Shown piece after piece: positions 18,951 to 26,970 of a stretch of 64,000 nucleotides of DNA; position 1 is the first letter of the stretch; the number at the start of each line of letters is the position of its first letter. The stretch covers positions 124,001 to 188,000 of the forward strand of contig NZ_JWLC01000015.1 in assembly GCF_000813745.1 (NCBI RefSeq). Reading direction: 5' to 3'. A model generated the notes under the pieces. The model did not search any database, was not told the DNA's origin, and saw only the letters and a program-made list of their open reading frames with translations. A program made the translations under genes and the position numbers. Origin of the DNA: Leisingera sp. ANG-M1. Lineage in GTDB: Bacteria > Pseudomonadota > Alphaproteobacteria > Rhodobacterales > Rhodobacteraceae.

Positions 18951-19483
18951 CAATTCCCTCCGCCTGCCTCAGGCCGGGGCGGGCATTCCTCGCCCACCAC
19001 GGTGCCGTCGTAGGCTTTCTGGCCGCATTTGTTCAGCTCATGCCAGACATAGCCGCGGCCGTCGTCGGTGACCGCGACAATCCGGTCGACGCCGTAAGAG
19101 ATATTCTTGACCGACAGGAACGACTTGGCCGAGCCGTCGGCCAGCCTGGCACCAATGGCGGCGGCATCAAAACAGTCGAACCAGGGCGGCGCATTGCGCG
19201 GCTCGACCTTGTCCGACAGGGTGAAGACCTGCGCCAGTTCATCCGGCGATACCTTGGTGGAGAAGCAGGCGCGGTAACGGATCGGCGAACTGCCGGCGTC
19301 AATCGCCTCAAAGTCCGCATAGGCCACCGGCTGCGCTTCGCCGCCGCCCAAAGGCACCAGCATCACGTCGCGGCCCGGCTGCAATTCAACCTCGTCGTAG
19401 AAGCCATAGACCTGCAGATAATACATCGCCCCGCCGGCCGCGAGGCCGGAGACGATCAGGATCAGAGCGAGGAACTTCCCCAT
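18950..19483 (-). CDS. DUF6446-like membrane-anchored protein
   Basis: 177 residues. One N-terminal hydrophobic segment (FLALILIVSGLAAGGAMYYL, 4-23) anchors a soluble, probably periplasmic domain with four Cys (ACFSTK, WFDCFD, LNKCGQ, GEECPP) that could form two disulfides. The pattern and its position between glyQ and glyS match a Rhodobacterales family I recall as DUF6446; the label is tentative and the role unknown. It starts 17 bases after glyQ ends and is probably cotranscribed with both synthetase genes. Confidence 0.75.
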   Translation of the reverse strand: MGKFLALILIVSGLAAGGAMYYLQVYGFYDEVELQPGRDVMLVPLGGGEAQPVAYADFEAIDAGSSPIRYRACFSTKVSPDELAQVFTLSDKVEPRNAPPWFDCFDAAAIGARLADGSAKSFLSVKNISYGVDRIVAVTDDGRGYVWHELNKCGQKAYDGTVVGEECPPRPEAGGGN

Positions 19484-19500
19484 AACGTGCTGTCCCTTGC

Positions 19501-20442
19501 TCAGGCTGCGCTGTCAGCTGCGTGGCCGCCGGCCTCGGTCAGCACAAAGGCGTCGGCGCACTGCTTGGCCAGGGCGCGGACGCGGCCGATGTAGGCCTGG
19601 CGCTCAGTGACCGAAATCACCCCGCGCGCGTCCAACAGGTTGAAGATGTGGGACGCCTTGATGCACTGGTCGTAAGCCGGATGCGCCATGATGATGCGCT
19701 TGCCGGTCTTCGGGTCCTGATGCTCCTGCGCCAGGATAGCGGCGCATTCGGCCTCGGCCTCCTCGAAATGGCGCAGCAGCACCTCGGTGTTGGCCACGTC
19801 AAAGTTCCAGCGGGCGTATTCTTCTTCGGTCTGCTTGAACACGTCGCCGTAGGTCAGCGGGATCAGCGCATCCGGGTCGTTGAAGGGCATGTCCATCACG
19901 TGGTCGACACCCAGCACATACATTGCCAGACGCTCCAGACCATAGGTCAGCTCGCCCGAAACAGGATGGCAGTCATGGCCGCCCACCTGCTGGAAATAGG
20001 TGAACTGGCTGACTTCCATACCGTCGCACCACACTTCCCAGCCCAAGCCCCAGGCGCCCAGGGTCGGGCTCTCCCAGTCATCCTCGACAAAACGGATGTC
20101 ATGCAGCGCCATGTCGACGCCGATCGCCTCCAGCGAGCCCAGATACAGTTCCTGCAAATTGGGCGGCGAAGGTTTGATCAGCACCTGGTACTGGTAGTAA
20201 TGCTGCAGCCGGTTCGGGTTCTCGCCATAGCGCCCGTCGGTCGGACGGCGCGAGGGCTGCACATAGGCTGCGGCCCAGGCCTTGGATCCCAGCGAGCGCA
20301 GCGTGGTCGCCGGGTGGAAGGTACCGGCGCCGACTTCCATGTCATAGGGCTGCATCACCGCGCAGCCTTTAGCGGCCCAGTAGTTCTGAAGCCTCAAAAT
20401 AATCTCTTGGAAGGAGCGCGGCGCGCCGTTGGTCTGGGTCAT
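19501..20442 (-). CDS. glyQ: Glycyl-tRNA synthetase alpha subunit
   Basis: 313 residues. It begins [20 protein letters not shown] and contains the class II motifs of Gly[35 protein letters not shown] and [21 protein letters not shown]. It holds the glycine/ATP active site of the alpha2-beta2 synthetase. A GGGATATGAGATG context precedes the start. First gene of the operon glyQ, DUF6446-like, 25-codon ORF, glyS; divergent from the SPOR/trypsin-fold gene with 272 bp between. Confidence 0.97.
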   Translation of the reverse strand: MTQTNGAPRSFQEIILRLQNYWAAKGCAVMQPYDMEVGAGTFHPATTLRSLGSKAWAAAYVQPSRRPTDGRYGENPNRLQHYYQYQVLIKPSPPNLQELYLGSLEAIGVDMALHDIRFVEDDWESPTLGAWGLGWEVWCDGMEVSQFTYFQQVGGHDCHPVSGELTYGLERLAMYVLGVDHVMDMPFNDPDALIPLTYGDVFKQTEEEYARWNFDVANTEVLLRHFEEAEAECAAILAQEHQDPKTGKRIIMAHPAYDQCIKASHIFNLLDARGVISVTERQAYIGRVRALAKQCADAFVLTEAGGHAADSAA

Positions 20443-20714
20443 CTCATATCCCTTTTGGGGTGCCGGCCTTTGCAGGCAGCCGGCGCAGCAATTGCGGGGA
20501 TCTTCCTATGCAAGGCTATGGGCAGGGTCAACGCCCTGTCCGGCCCTGCACCCGGCGATCCTGCCCGCGCGCTGCTCACTATGGGCAACAAAATTGCACA
20601 AATGCGGCAACAGGTCGGGAATTCCCCCTGCGATCAGGAGTTCCATTTGCCGCCGCAAAATGCTTAATCTCCGCAGCAAAGAATAAGAGTTCGCTGGGAT
20701 ACGAGGCCCTGAAA

Positions 20715-22475
20715 ATGAAAAAACTGTTTGCCGCTCTGGCCCTGCCGCTGATTGCGCTGGCCATTGCGTTCGCTGCGCCGGTTTCCGCGCAAAGCAGCCG
20801 CGATGCGGTCTGGATCCAGATCGCCGCCCGGCCGTCGCTGCGCGAGGCCGAAAATGAAGCCCGCGCCTTCGCCGCCCAGCTGCCCGATGTCTCGGGCTAT
20901 GCGCTTGGCGGCGGCTGGTACGGGGTGGTGATCGGCCCCTACGCCCGCGAAGACGCTGAACGGGTGCTGCAGGTCTATCGGGCTGAGGGCCAGATCCCGC
21001 GCGACAGCTTCATCGCCTTCCGCCGCAATCTGCGCAGCCAGTTCTACCCGGTGGCAGCAGATGCCAGCCAGCCCGTGGAGCCGGCCCCTGCGCCGGCAGC
21101 CCCCGCAGCCTCGGGGCCGGAGCAGCAGGCCGCCATTCAAACCACCCTGCCCGATGAAACCCCGGCCCAGGCCCGGCGCAGCGAGCGCTCGCTGACGCGC
21201 GAACAGCGGATGGAACTGCAAGTGGCCCTGCAGGCGGCCGGTTTCTACAATTCCTCGATCGACGGCGCCTTCGGCCGCGGCACCCGCCGCTCGATGAGCG
21301 ACTGGCAGACCGCCCGCGGCTTTGAGCCGACCGGCGTGCTGACAACCGCCCAGCGCCAGGTGCTGATGGATGAGTACAACGCACCGCTGATCTCGGCTGG
21401 CATGGCCCGGGTTGAAGACGTCAAGGCCGGCATCGCCCTGCAGATCCCCGCGGGCGAGGTGGGTTTTGACCGTTATGAATCGCCCTTTGCCCATTACGCC
21501 AGCACAGGCGATCTGGGCGCGCAGCTGCTGCTGATCAGCCAGCCCGGCGACAAGCGCACCCTGTTTGGCCTCTACGACATCCTGCAGACGCTGGAAATCG
21601 TGCCGCTGGAGGGCCCGCGCCAGCGCGGCACCGACAGCTTCACCATTGAAGGCCGCAACAGCAAGATCGTCTCCTTCACCCAGGCCAGCCTGAAGAACGG
21701 CGAAGTCAAAGGCTTCACCTTGATCTGGCCCGCAGGCGATGAAGACCGCCGCGCCCGTATCCTGGCCGCAATGCAGGCAAGCTTCACCCGCCTGGACGGT
21801 GTGCTGGACCCGGCCGAGGGCGGCGATGCGGTGCAAAGCATCGACCTGGTCTCCGGTCTTGATATCCGCAAGCCGAAACTGTCGCGTTCGGGGTTCTTCG
21901 TGGACGGCGAAGGCAGCGTGCTGACCACCTCTGACGTGGTGGCAGGCTGCACCAGGATCACCCTGGATCACGGCTACCAGGCCGAGGTTGCAGCCAATAA
22001 CACCGCTGACGGCATCGCCATCCTGAAACCCGCACAGGCACTGGCGCCTGCCGCAGTGGCCGGCCTCAGCACCGCCTCGCCGCGGCTGCAGTCCGAAGTC
22101 GCCGTTTCCGGTTTCTCCTATGAGGGCGTGCTCGGCGCGCCCAGCCTCACCTGGGGCAAGATCGCCGATTTGAAGAGCCTGGACGGCAACACCGGCGTCG
22201 CCCGCCTCGAGCTGGCGGCACAGCCCGGCGATGCCGGCGGCCCGGTTCTGGACAGCACCGGCGCGGTGCTGGGCATGCTGCTGCCGCGTCAGATTGAGGG
22301 CAAGCAACTGCCCGAAGGCGTCAGCTTTGCAGTCAACGCCGAAGCCATCCGCGGCGCCCTGAGCGCAGCGGGCCTCAGCGCCGCTGAACAGAACACCTCC
22401 GCAGGCAGCCTGCCCAATGCGGCGATCACCCGGCTTGCCTCCGGCATGACGGTGCTGGTCAGCTGCTGGGAATAA
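20715..22475 (+). CDS. Exported SPOR/peptidoglycan-binding protein with inactive trypsin-like domain
   Basis: 586 residues. Signal peptide 1-25 (cleaved VSA|QS). Residues 30-105 look like a SPOR domain (WIQIAARPSLREAENEARAF, GGGWYGVVIGPYAREDAERV). A Pro/Ala linker leads to a PG_binding_1 domain at about 165-225 (VALQAAGFYNSSIDGAFGRGTRRSM). The C-terminal third (about 390-580) has a trypsin-like fold, but the catalytic His is Asp407 (TTSDVVAGC), the Ser is Ala507 (QPGDAGGPVLD), and only Asp432 remains. It probably binds peptidoglycan and acts as a scaffold or sensor in the periplasm rather than as a protease. The ATG at 20715 begins the signal peptide. Confidence 0.82.
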   Translation: MKKLFAALALPLIALAIAFAAPVSAQSSRDAVWIQIAARPSLREAENEARAFAAQLPDVSGYALGGGWYGVVIGPYAREDAERVLQVYRAEGQIPRDSFIAFRRNLRSQFYPVAADASQPVEPAPAPAAPAASGPEQQAAIQTTLPDETPAQARRSERSLTREQRMELQVALQAAGFYNSSIDGAFGRGTRRSMSDWQTARGFEPTGVLTTAQRQVLMDEYNAPLISAGMARVEDVKAGIALQIPAGEVGFDRYESPFAHYASTGDLGAQLLLISQPGDKRTLFGLYDILQTLEIVPLEGPRQRGTDSFTIEGRNSKIVSFTQASLKNGEVKGFTLIWPAGDEDRRARILAAMQASFTRLDGVLDPAEGGDAVQSIDLVSGLDIRKPKLSRSGFFVDGEGSVLTTSDVVAGCTRITLDHGYQAEVAANNTADGIAILKPAQALAPAAVAGLSTASPRLQSEVAVSGFSYEGVLGAPSLTWGKIADLKSLDGNTGVARLELAAQPGDAGGPVLDSTGAVLGMLLPRQIEGKQLPEGVSFAVNAEAIRGALSAAGLSAAEQNTSAGSLPNAAITRLASGMTVLVSCWE

Positions 22476-22512
22476 GGCCAGGGCCCTACGGGGCCATCTG
22501 CTTCAAAAAATC

Positions 22513-22543
22513 AGCCGGTGCGCGCTCCGCACCGGCTTTTTTA
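22513..22543 (+). terminator. Rho-independent terminator of the SPOR/trypsin-fold gene
   Basis: Perfect 10-bp stem AGCCGGTGCG/CGCACCGGCT with a five-base loop, followed by TTTTTTA. Starts 37 bases after the stop codon. Confidence 0.92.
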
Positions 22544-22579
22544 GTACCGGCCAGAGCGATTTCAAACAGATCGGCGGAG

Positions 22580-22740
22580 TGCTCCCGCCCGGCTCCGGGC
22601 CTGGGCAGGCCCTCATCCCGTTGGGCATGGCACCGCACGCTTGTGCGGTGCTGCGCCGCGCATTCGCGCGGCGCCCGGCCCAAGGCCGCCAAGGGGGCTG
22701 GCGCAGCCAGGCACCTGCGGGCGCGGGAGCCTCCTGCCCT
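22580..22740 (+). repeat. Palindromic intergenic element, copy A
   Basis: Head CTCCCGCCCGGCTCC, then a small palindrome (GGGCCT-GGGC-AGGCCC), then CCCGTTGGGCATGG, a second palindrome (CACCGCACGC-TTG-TGCGGTG), a GCGCCGCGC..GCGCGGCGCC hairpin, CCCAAGGCCGCCA and the tail CTGCGGGCGCGGGAGCCTCC. Copies B (34184), C (50334) and the double-headed D (36712) share these blocks in order while the inner palindromes differ in sequence. Confidence 0.7.
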
Positions 22741-22757
22741 AGGTCGGCCAGTTCGGT

Positions 22758-23399
22758 TCAATAGGGGTGAATACGGCCGTCCCAGGTGTGGAAGCAGCCG
22801 GTGGTTTCCACAGCCAGGACGTCGAATTCATTGATCAGACCGGCCACCGACTCTTCGACCGTGATGTCGCCTTCATCGCCGCCCATATCGGTGCGCACCC
22901 AGCCCGGGTGGTAGATCCCAACAGCGATTCCCTCAGGCTGCAGATCCGTGGCCAGGTTCCGCCCGATATTCAGCGCTGCCGCTTTTGACGCGCGGTAGGC
23001 ATAGCTGCCGCCCGGCGCCCGCGCTTGGCTGGCCATTTGCGATGACAGAATGGCGATCTTTGGCTCTTCCGCCAGCCGCAAGTTCGGCAGCATCGCCTGC
23101 ACTGTCAGGAACACACCGGTCACATTGGCCGCCAGTGTCTTGGCCCAGACCTCGGCCGAGTAATCCTCCAGCGCCATCGCCTTGTCGATATAAACACCCG
23201 CGTTGCAAACCAGCAGGTCCACCGGCCGGTTCTTGATCTGGGCTGCAAACCGCGCCTGCTGGCCGGGGTCCGAGACATCCAGCCGCACGCCCGAGGAATG
23301 GTCGCGCGAGGTGCCGGTCACCTCATAGCCCGCCTCCTGCAGCCGCTGCACCAGCGCCTTGCCAATCCCGCGGCTGGTTCCCGTCACAACTGCATGCAT
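22758..23399 (-). CDS. Short-chain dehydrogenase/reductase (SDR)
   Basis: 213 residues. Rossmann start MHAVVTGTSRGIGKALVQRL with the TGxxxGIG dinucleotide motif (6-13), the structural NAG motif (LLVCNAGVY), the catalytic Ser in ILSSQMASQ and the YxxxK pair in YAYRASKAA. It is a classical SDR that oxidises or reduces an alcohol or carbonyl with NAD(P)H. The tail is short, so the substrate pocket is small; the substrate is unknown. Convergent with the SPOR/trypsin-fold gene and separated from it by repeat copy A. Confidence 0.88.
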   Translation of the reverse strand: MHAVVTGTSRGIGKALVQRLQEAGYEVTGTSRDHSSGVRLDVSDPGQQARFAAQIKNRPVDLLVCNAGVYIDKAMALEDYSAEVWAKTLAANVTGVFLTVQAMLPNLRLAEEPKIAILSSQMASQARAPGGSYAYRASKAAALNIGRNLATDLQPEGIAVGIYHPGWVRTDMGGDEGDITVEESVAGLINEFDVLAVETTGCFHTWDGRIHPY

Positions 23400-23426
23400 G
23401 CCTCAGGCCCTTCAGTTCGAGTTACG

Positions 23427-23945
23427 TCAGTTTGATTTGCGGCCCGGGCGGAACGGCAGCGGCATCACCGGCACGCCTTCCTCGATCAGCTCGCGCGCGT
23501 CTTCCAGCCTGGCCTCGCCATGGATGGCCCGTTCCGGCGCCTCGCCCAGATGCATGGCGCGGGCTTCCTGCACAAAGCCGTCCCCGACATAGTCGGAGTT
23601 TTCCTCAACTTTTTTACGCAGATCGGCAATTGCCTGCTCGACCTCGCCGGACGGACGGCTGAGCATGCCGGGACCTGCCGACGCTGGAGCGGGCACGGGA
23701 ACTTGAGCGGGCACATTGGCCGGTGCTACGGCAGGGGCCGTCTGCCGCTCAGGCTCGCCCACGCCAGAGACTGCCTTGCGCCCGGGACGCACCCGCGGCG
23801 CCATGATGGCTTTTTCAACGCTGGTGCCGCCGCAGACTGCGCAAGTCACCATCCCGGCCGCAGCCAGCTTGTCAAAAGCCGCCGCCGACTGGAACCAGCT
23901 GTCGAACGCATGGCCGTCCGCACATTTGAGGCTGTATTGAATCAT
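23427..23945 (-). CDS. DUF1178 family protein
   Basis: 172 residues. The N-terminus MIQYSLKCADGHAFDSWFQS with a CxxC pair (VTCAVCGG, near residue 36) and the basic IMAPRVRPGRK segment is the DUF1178 signature, a putative zinc ribbon. A Pro/Ala/Val-rich linker at about 70-95 precedes a C-terminal helical region (VEQAIADLRKKVEENSDYVG). Function is unknown. It ends 27 bases upstream of the SDR start on the same strand, suggesting cotranscription. Confidence 0.88.
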   Translation of the reverse strand: MIQYSLKCADGHAFDSWFQSAAAFDKLAAAGMVTCAVCGGTSVEKAIMAPRVRPGRKAVSGVGEPERQTAPAVAPANVPAQVPVPAPASAGPGMLSRPSGEVEQAIADLRKKVEENSDYVGDGFVQEARAMHLGEAPERAIHGEARLEDARELIEEGVPVMPLPFRPGRKSN

Positions 23946-24012
23946 GCTTTCCCTCTTAGCAGGAAAGGCTGATTAAATCTCCATTTCCAGCGAGCGCAAG
24001 ACCTCTTACCAC

Positions 24013-24822
24013 TCAACGCTTTGCGCCATCGCTTTGCAGCCGCATCCGCAGCCGGGCGGCAAGCGCGTCATGCGGCACATCGGCCTCCACCGCGAGCCGC
24101 CGCAGTCCGAAATGCACATGCGCCATTTCCCGGTAATAGCCTGCAAAGACATAGTTGATGGTCGCCCCGGCCACAGCGCCTGCAACCGGCACAGCCTGAG
24201 CGGCCAGCTTCTGCCCCAGCACTGCACCCAGCTTCGGCGCCACCTGGGCAATCAGCTTGTGCAATCCTCCCGGCAGGCCCAGCCGAACCGAGACGAACCC
24301 AAAGTCTGCCCCGTCATCCTCGGCAAGAGGGCCAGCCGACGCAAACACCTGAATGCAATCGAAGGTTACGCTCTCGGCCTCGGGGTCAAACCCTTCGGCA
24401 GCAGCGGCGCCCTGAATGCTCCGCAGCAGAAAGGCCGTGGTCGCAGGCAGCTCCACCAGCGCTCCCGGCAGCCCCGCAGCACCGCCTGCCGCGCCCATGG
24501 CAGCGCTCACCACCCGGTCGACACCCGGCTTCTGGTCCGGCACCAGGCGGCGCGATTGGCTGGCGCCCTTCATAGCAAACCGCAATGCGGATTCCGTGGC
24601 TCCTGTTAGCCCCTCCCGCACAGGTGCGGGCAAACGTTCCAGCAGGCTCTCGCCGCTGCCGCCCAGCCGGTTCAGCAGATCCACGCCAAAGCCTCCGGCC
24701 GCGCGGTACCGCTTGGCCAAGGCGTCCAGCTCGGCTTCCACATCCTGCGGGCTTACCTCCCGCGCTTTCGTCACAATATCTGCCACACGCGCCTCCTCTG
24801 CCCTTTCAAAGATCGGCAGCAT
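24013..24822 (-). CDS. EcsC-family protein
   Basis: 269 residues from the ATG at 24822; a TTG at 24837 would add five residues and overlap the upstream stop. The EcsC pattern is present: an N-terminal helical part (VEAELDALAKRYRAAGGFGVD), small-residue-rich helices (VSAAMGAAGGAAGLPGALVEL, shown in part), PATTAFLLRSIQGAAAAEGFD and the C-terminal YVFAGYYREMAHVHFGLRRL. EcsC members are membrane-associated proteins of unknown molecular function. It follows the GNAT gene on the minus strand, nearly overlapping it. Confidence 0.82.
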   Translation of the reverse strand: MLPIFERAEEARVADIVTKAREVSPQDVEAELDALAKRYRAAGGFGVDLLNRLGGSGESLLERLPAPVREGLTGATESALRFAMKGASQSRRLVPDQKPGVDRVVSAAMGAAGGAAGLPGALVELPATTAFLLRSIQGAAAAEGFDPEAESVTFDCIQVFASAGPLAEDDGADFGFVSVRLGLPGGLHKLIAQVAPKLGAVLGQKLAAQAVPVAGAVAGATINYVFAGYYREMAHVHFGLRRLAVEADVPHDALAARLRMRLQSDGAKR

Positions 24823-24833
24823 GAGGCCCGATT

Positions 24834-25322
24834 TCAACCCTGCCAGCGGGCAACCTGGCCTTGAATGCCTTCCCAGGCGCCATCTTGCAGCGCCAGCCCC
24901 AGCACCCGCTCCGGGTTGGTCGGCGGCGGCATTTCCACGCCGGAAAGCTTGGTAAAACCAAAACGCTGGTAATAGGGCGCATCCCCCACCAGCATCACCC
25001 GCGCCCAGCCGGTTTCTTCACCCTTGGCCAGGCTGTCGCGAATCAAGGAACCGCCCAAACCTTCCCCCTGGCGGGTCGGGTGCACCGCCACCGGCCCCAG
25101 CAGCAAAGCAGGCGCATCCCCGATCAGCACCGGCCAGAAGCGGATTGCCGCGGCCAGAATGCCGTCGCTGTCGCGGGCCACCTGGCTGAGACCCGGAACT
25201 GGCGGCACCCCGTCGCGCAGGCGGTAGGACGACAACGCCTCGCGGCCCGGTGCAAAGCACAGGTCATACAGCGCCTCGACCTCCCACCGGTCGTCCGCAG
25301 TTTCCGCTGTCAACTCGATCAC
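24834..25322 (-). CDS. GNAT-family N-acetyltransferase (YhbS-like)
   Basis: 162 residues from a GTG at 25322 that gives the usual beginning MIELTAE; an upstream start at 25403 would add 27 atypical residues. The acetyl-CoA pyrophosphate loop is in VHPTRQGEGLGGSLIRDSL, preceded by the beta strand ALLLGPVAV, and followed by VMLVGDAPYYQRFGFTKLSG, a YhbS-type C-terminus. It transfers an acetyl group to an unknown amine. It is divergent from the flavin reductase gene with 110 bp between starts. Confidence 0.82.
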   Translation of the reverse strand: MIELTAETADDRWEVEALYDLCFAPGREALSSYRLRDGVPPVPGLSQVARDSDGILAAAIRFWPVLIGDAPALLLGPVAVHPTRQGEGLGGSLIRDSLAKGEETGWARVMLVGDAPYYQRFGFTKLSGVEMPPPTNPERVLGLALQDGAWEGIQGQVARWQG

Positions 25323-25432
25323 GCCGCCCAGTCTCCGCCCTGTCTCCGCCAATTTCCCCTGCAGGCTGGCGTTTGGCCTAGCACGGGCGTAAGCCTTGGG
25401 CAAACACCTATAGACCAGAGCAGGACCCCCGC

Positions 25433-26038
25433 ATGTTCTACCGCCCCGAAGACGGCCATGGCCTCCCCCACAATCCGTTCAACGCCATTGTCACGCCCCG
25501 CCCCATCGGCTGGATTTCCTCGCGCTCCGCAGACGGGGTGAACAATCTGGCGCCCTATTCCTTTTTCAATGCAGTGGCCTACACCCCGCCGCAAGTGATG
25601 TTTGCCTCCACCAGCGCCAAGCCGGACCAGGAAGGCACCAAGGACTCGGTCGCCAATATCGAGGCGACCGGCGTGTTCTGCGTCAACGTTGTTTCCTACG
25701 CGCTGCGGGACGCGATGAACGCCAGCTCCGGCGCCCTGCCCAAGGAGACTGATGAGTTCGCCCACGCAGGCCTCGGCGCCACCGAATGCGAGACCATAAA
25801 CTGCGCCCGCGTCGCAGCGGCTCCGGCTGCACTGGAATGCAAGCTTACCCGCATCGTCACCCTGCCGGGTGAGGCTAACAAAGTTGTGTTCGGCGAAGTC
25901 ACCGGCGTGCACCTGCGCGACGACTGCCTGCGCGACGGCGCCTTTGATGTCACAACTTTCCAGCCGCTGGCCCGCCTCGGCTACCGCGACTACTCGGTGG
26001 TGCGCGACCTGTTTTCCCTGTCCCGCCCCGGCGAGTGA
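25433..26038 (+). CDS. Flavin reductase / FMN-binding split-barrel protein
   Basis: 201 residues. The start MFYRPEDGHGLPHNPFNAIV and TPRPIGWISSRSADGVNNLAPYSFF, VMFASTSAKPDQEGTKDS, GVFCVNVVSYALRDAMN are typical of the flavin-reductase-like (DIM6/NTAB) split beta barrel that binds FMN. Such proteins reduce FMN with NAD(P)H or act as FMN-dependent oxidoreductases. The gene after it starts nine bases beyond its stop codon, so they share a transcript. Substrate unknown. Confidence 0.86.
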   Translation: MFYRPEDGHGLPHNPFNAIVTPRPIGWISSRSADGVNNLAPYSFFNAVAYTPPQVMFASTSAKPDQEGTKDSVANIEATGVFCVNVVSYALRDAMNASSGALPKETDEFAHAGLGATECETINCARVAAAPAALECKLTRIVTLPGEANKVVFGEVTGVHLRDDCLRDGAFDVTTFQPLARLGYRDYSVVRDLFSLSRPGE

Positions 26039-26047
26039 GGCCCTAGG

Positions 26048-26689
26048 ATGCCGCTGCCTGATCCGTCTCTCAAGAACCCGGTCACCCTGCCCGATGGCAG
26101 CCAGCATGAAGGCACCGTCATGCTGTCCCAAGTGCTGGATCATCCCAACATCCAGGCCGGTGACTACTCCTATGCCTCAGATTTCGGCCCGCCGGAGAAC
26201 TGGGCCCAGCACCTGGCCCCCTATTTGTTCCCTGGTGCGCGGGAACGCTTGATCATAGGCCGTTTCTGCCAGATCGCTCACGGGGTGCGCTTCATCACCT
26301 CCTCGGCCAACCATGCCCAGGACGGGCTCAGCTGCTATCCCTTCCCGGTGTTCGATCCGGGCCAGATGGCAGGCTACCAGCCCGACACCCGCGACACGGT
26401 GATCGGTAATGACGTCTGGATCGGCTACGGTGTCCTGATCCTGCCCGGCGCCCGGGTTGGCGACGGCGCCATTATCGGCGCAGGCGCAGTGGTGCGCGGC
26501 ACCATCCCGCCTTATGCTATCGTCACCGGCAACCCGGGCGCGGTGCAAAGCTTCCGCTTCCCCAAACCGCAGATCGCCCGGCTCCTCAGCCTCAAATGGT
26601 GGGACTGGCCAGCCGAGCTGCTGACCCGCGCCGAACCCGCCCTCCTCGCGGGCGACCTCGACATGCTGGAAACCCTCGCGCCCGACTGA
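26048..26689 (+). CDS. CatB-related hexapeptide-repeat O-acetyltransferase
   Basis: 213 residues. A left-handed beta-helix is seen as hexapeptide repeats (IGRFCQIAHGVRFITS, VIGNDVWIGYGVLILPGARVGDG, IIGAGAVVRGTIPPYAIVTGNP). The catalytic His is in SSANHAQDGLS, and PYAIVTGNPG is the acetyl-CoA site of the Vat/CatB group. The family acetylates hydroxyls of streptogramins, chloramphenicol or sugars; chromosomal members in marine bacteria mostly have unknown substrates. Cotranscribed with the flavin reductase. Confidence 0.88.
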   Translation: MPLPDPSLKNPVTLPDGSQHEGTVMLSQVLDHPNIQAGDYSYASDFGPPENWAQHLAPYLFPGARERLIIGRFCQIAHGVRFITSSANHAQDGLSCYPFPVFDPGQMAGYQPDTRDTVIGNDVWIGYGVLILPGARVGDGAIIGAGAVVRGTIPPYAIVTGNPGAVQSFRFPKPQIARLLSLKWWDWPAELLTRAEPALLAGDLDMLETLAPD

Positions 26690-26707
26690 CCCCAGAGCCT
26701 GGCATCT

Positions 26708-26875
26708 GCTGGTCCGGAGCCGCCGTCGCCTGAGACAGGACAGGCACCGCCCGCAGGGACGGGCCAGCAGAATTGCCGAGGCTCCGCGCCGCCAGGCGTG
26801 GATGCGGCCATTGTGCTGGCGCGGCCCGAGGCGCTGTGGCAGGCACGGATCAGGGGACGGAGGATCCGGACCAGC
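26708..26875. repeat. Intergenic inverted repeat
   Basis: Arms GCTGGTCCGGA (26708-26718) and TCCGGACCAGC (26865-26875) are perfect 11-bp inverses, enclosing about 145 bp of G+C-rich sequence with no convincing gene. It lies between the convergent CatB-like and SulP genes. It may be a further kind of intergenic palindromic element. Confidence 0.4.
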
Positions 26876-26910
26876 GTTTGCTGGTATGGTGAGCCTGAAG
26901 CCCCTTCCCA

Positions 26911-26945
26911 AAACAAAAAAAGCCCGCGGTTCGCCAGAACCGCGG
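26911..26945 (-). terminator. Rho-independent terminator of the SulP gene
   Basis: Perfect 9-bp stem CCGCGGTTC/GAACCGCGG with a four-base loop; reading the minus strand it is followed by GCTTTTTTTGTTTT. It lies 25 bases after the SulP stop codon. Confidence 0.92.
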
Positions 26946-26970
26946 ACAATTTTCTAACACCAGCCAGGCT

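Noticed and set aside
20664-22307. 547-codon minus-strand open frame opposite the SPOR/trypsin-fold gene
   Set aside because: The plus strand has a signal peptide and domain motifs; the minus product is low-complexity Gly/Ala/His/Gln.
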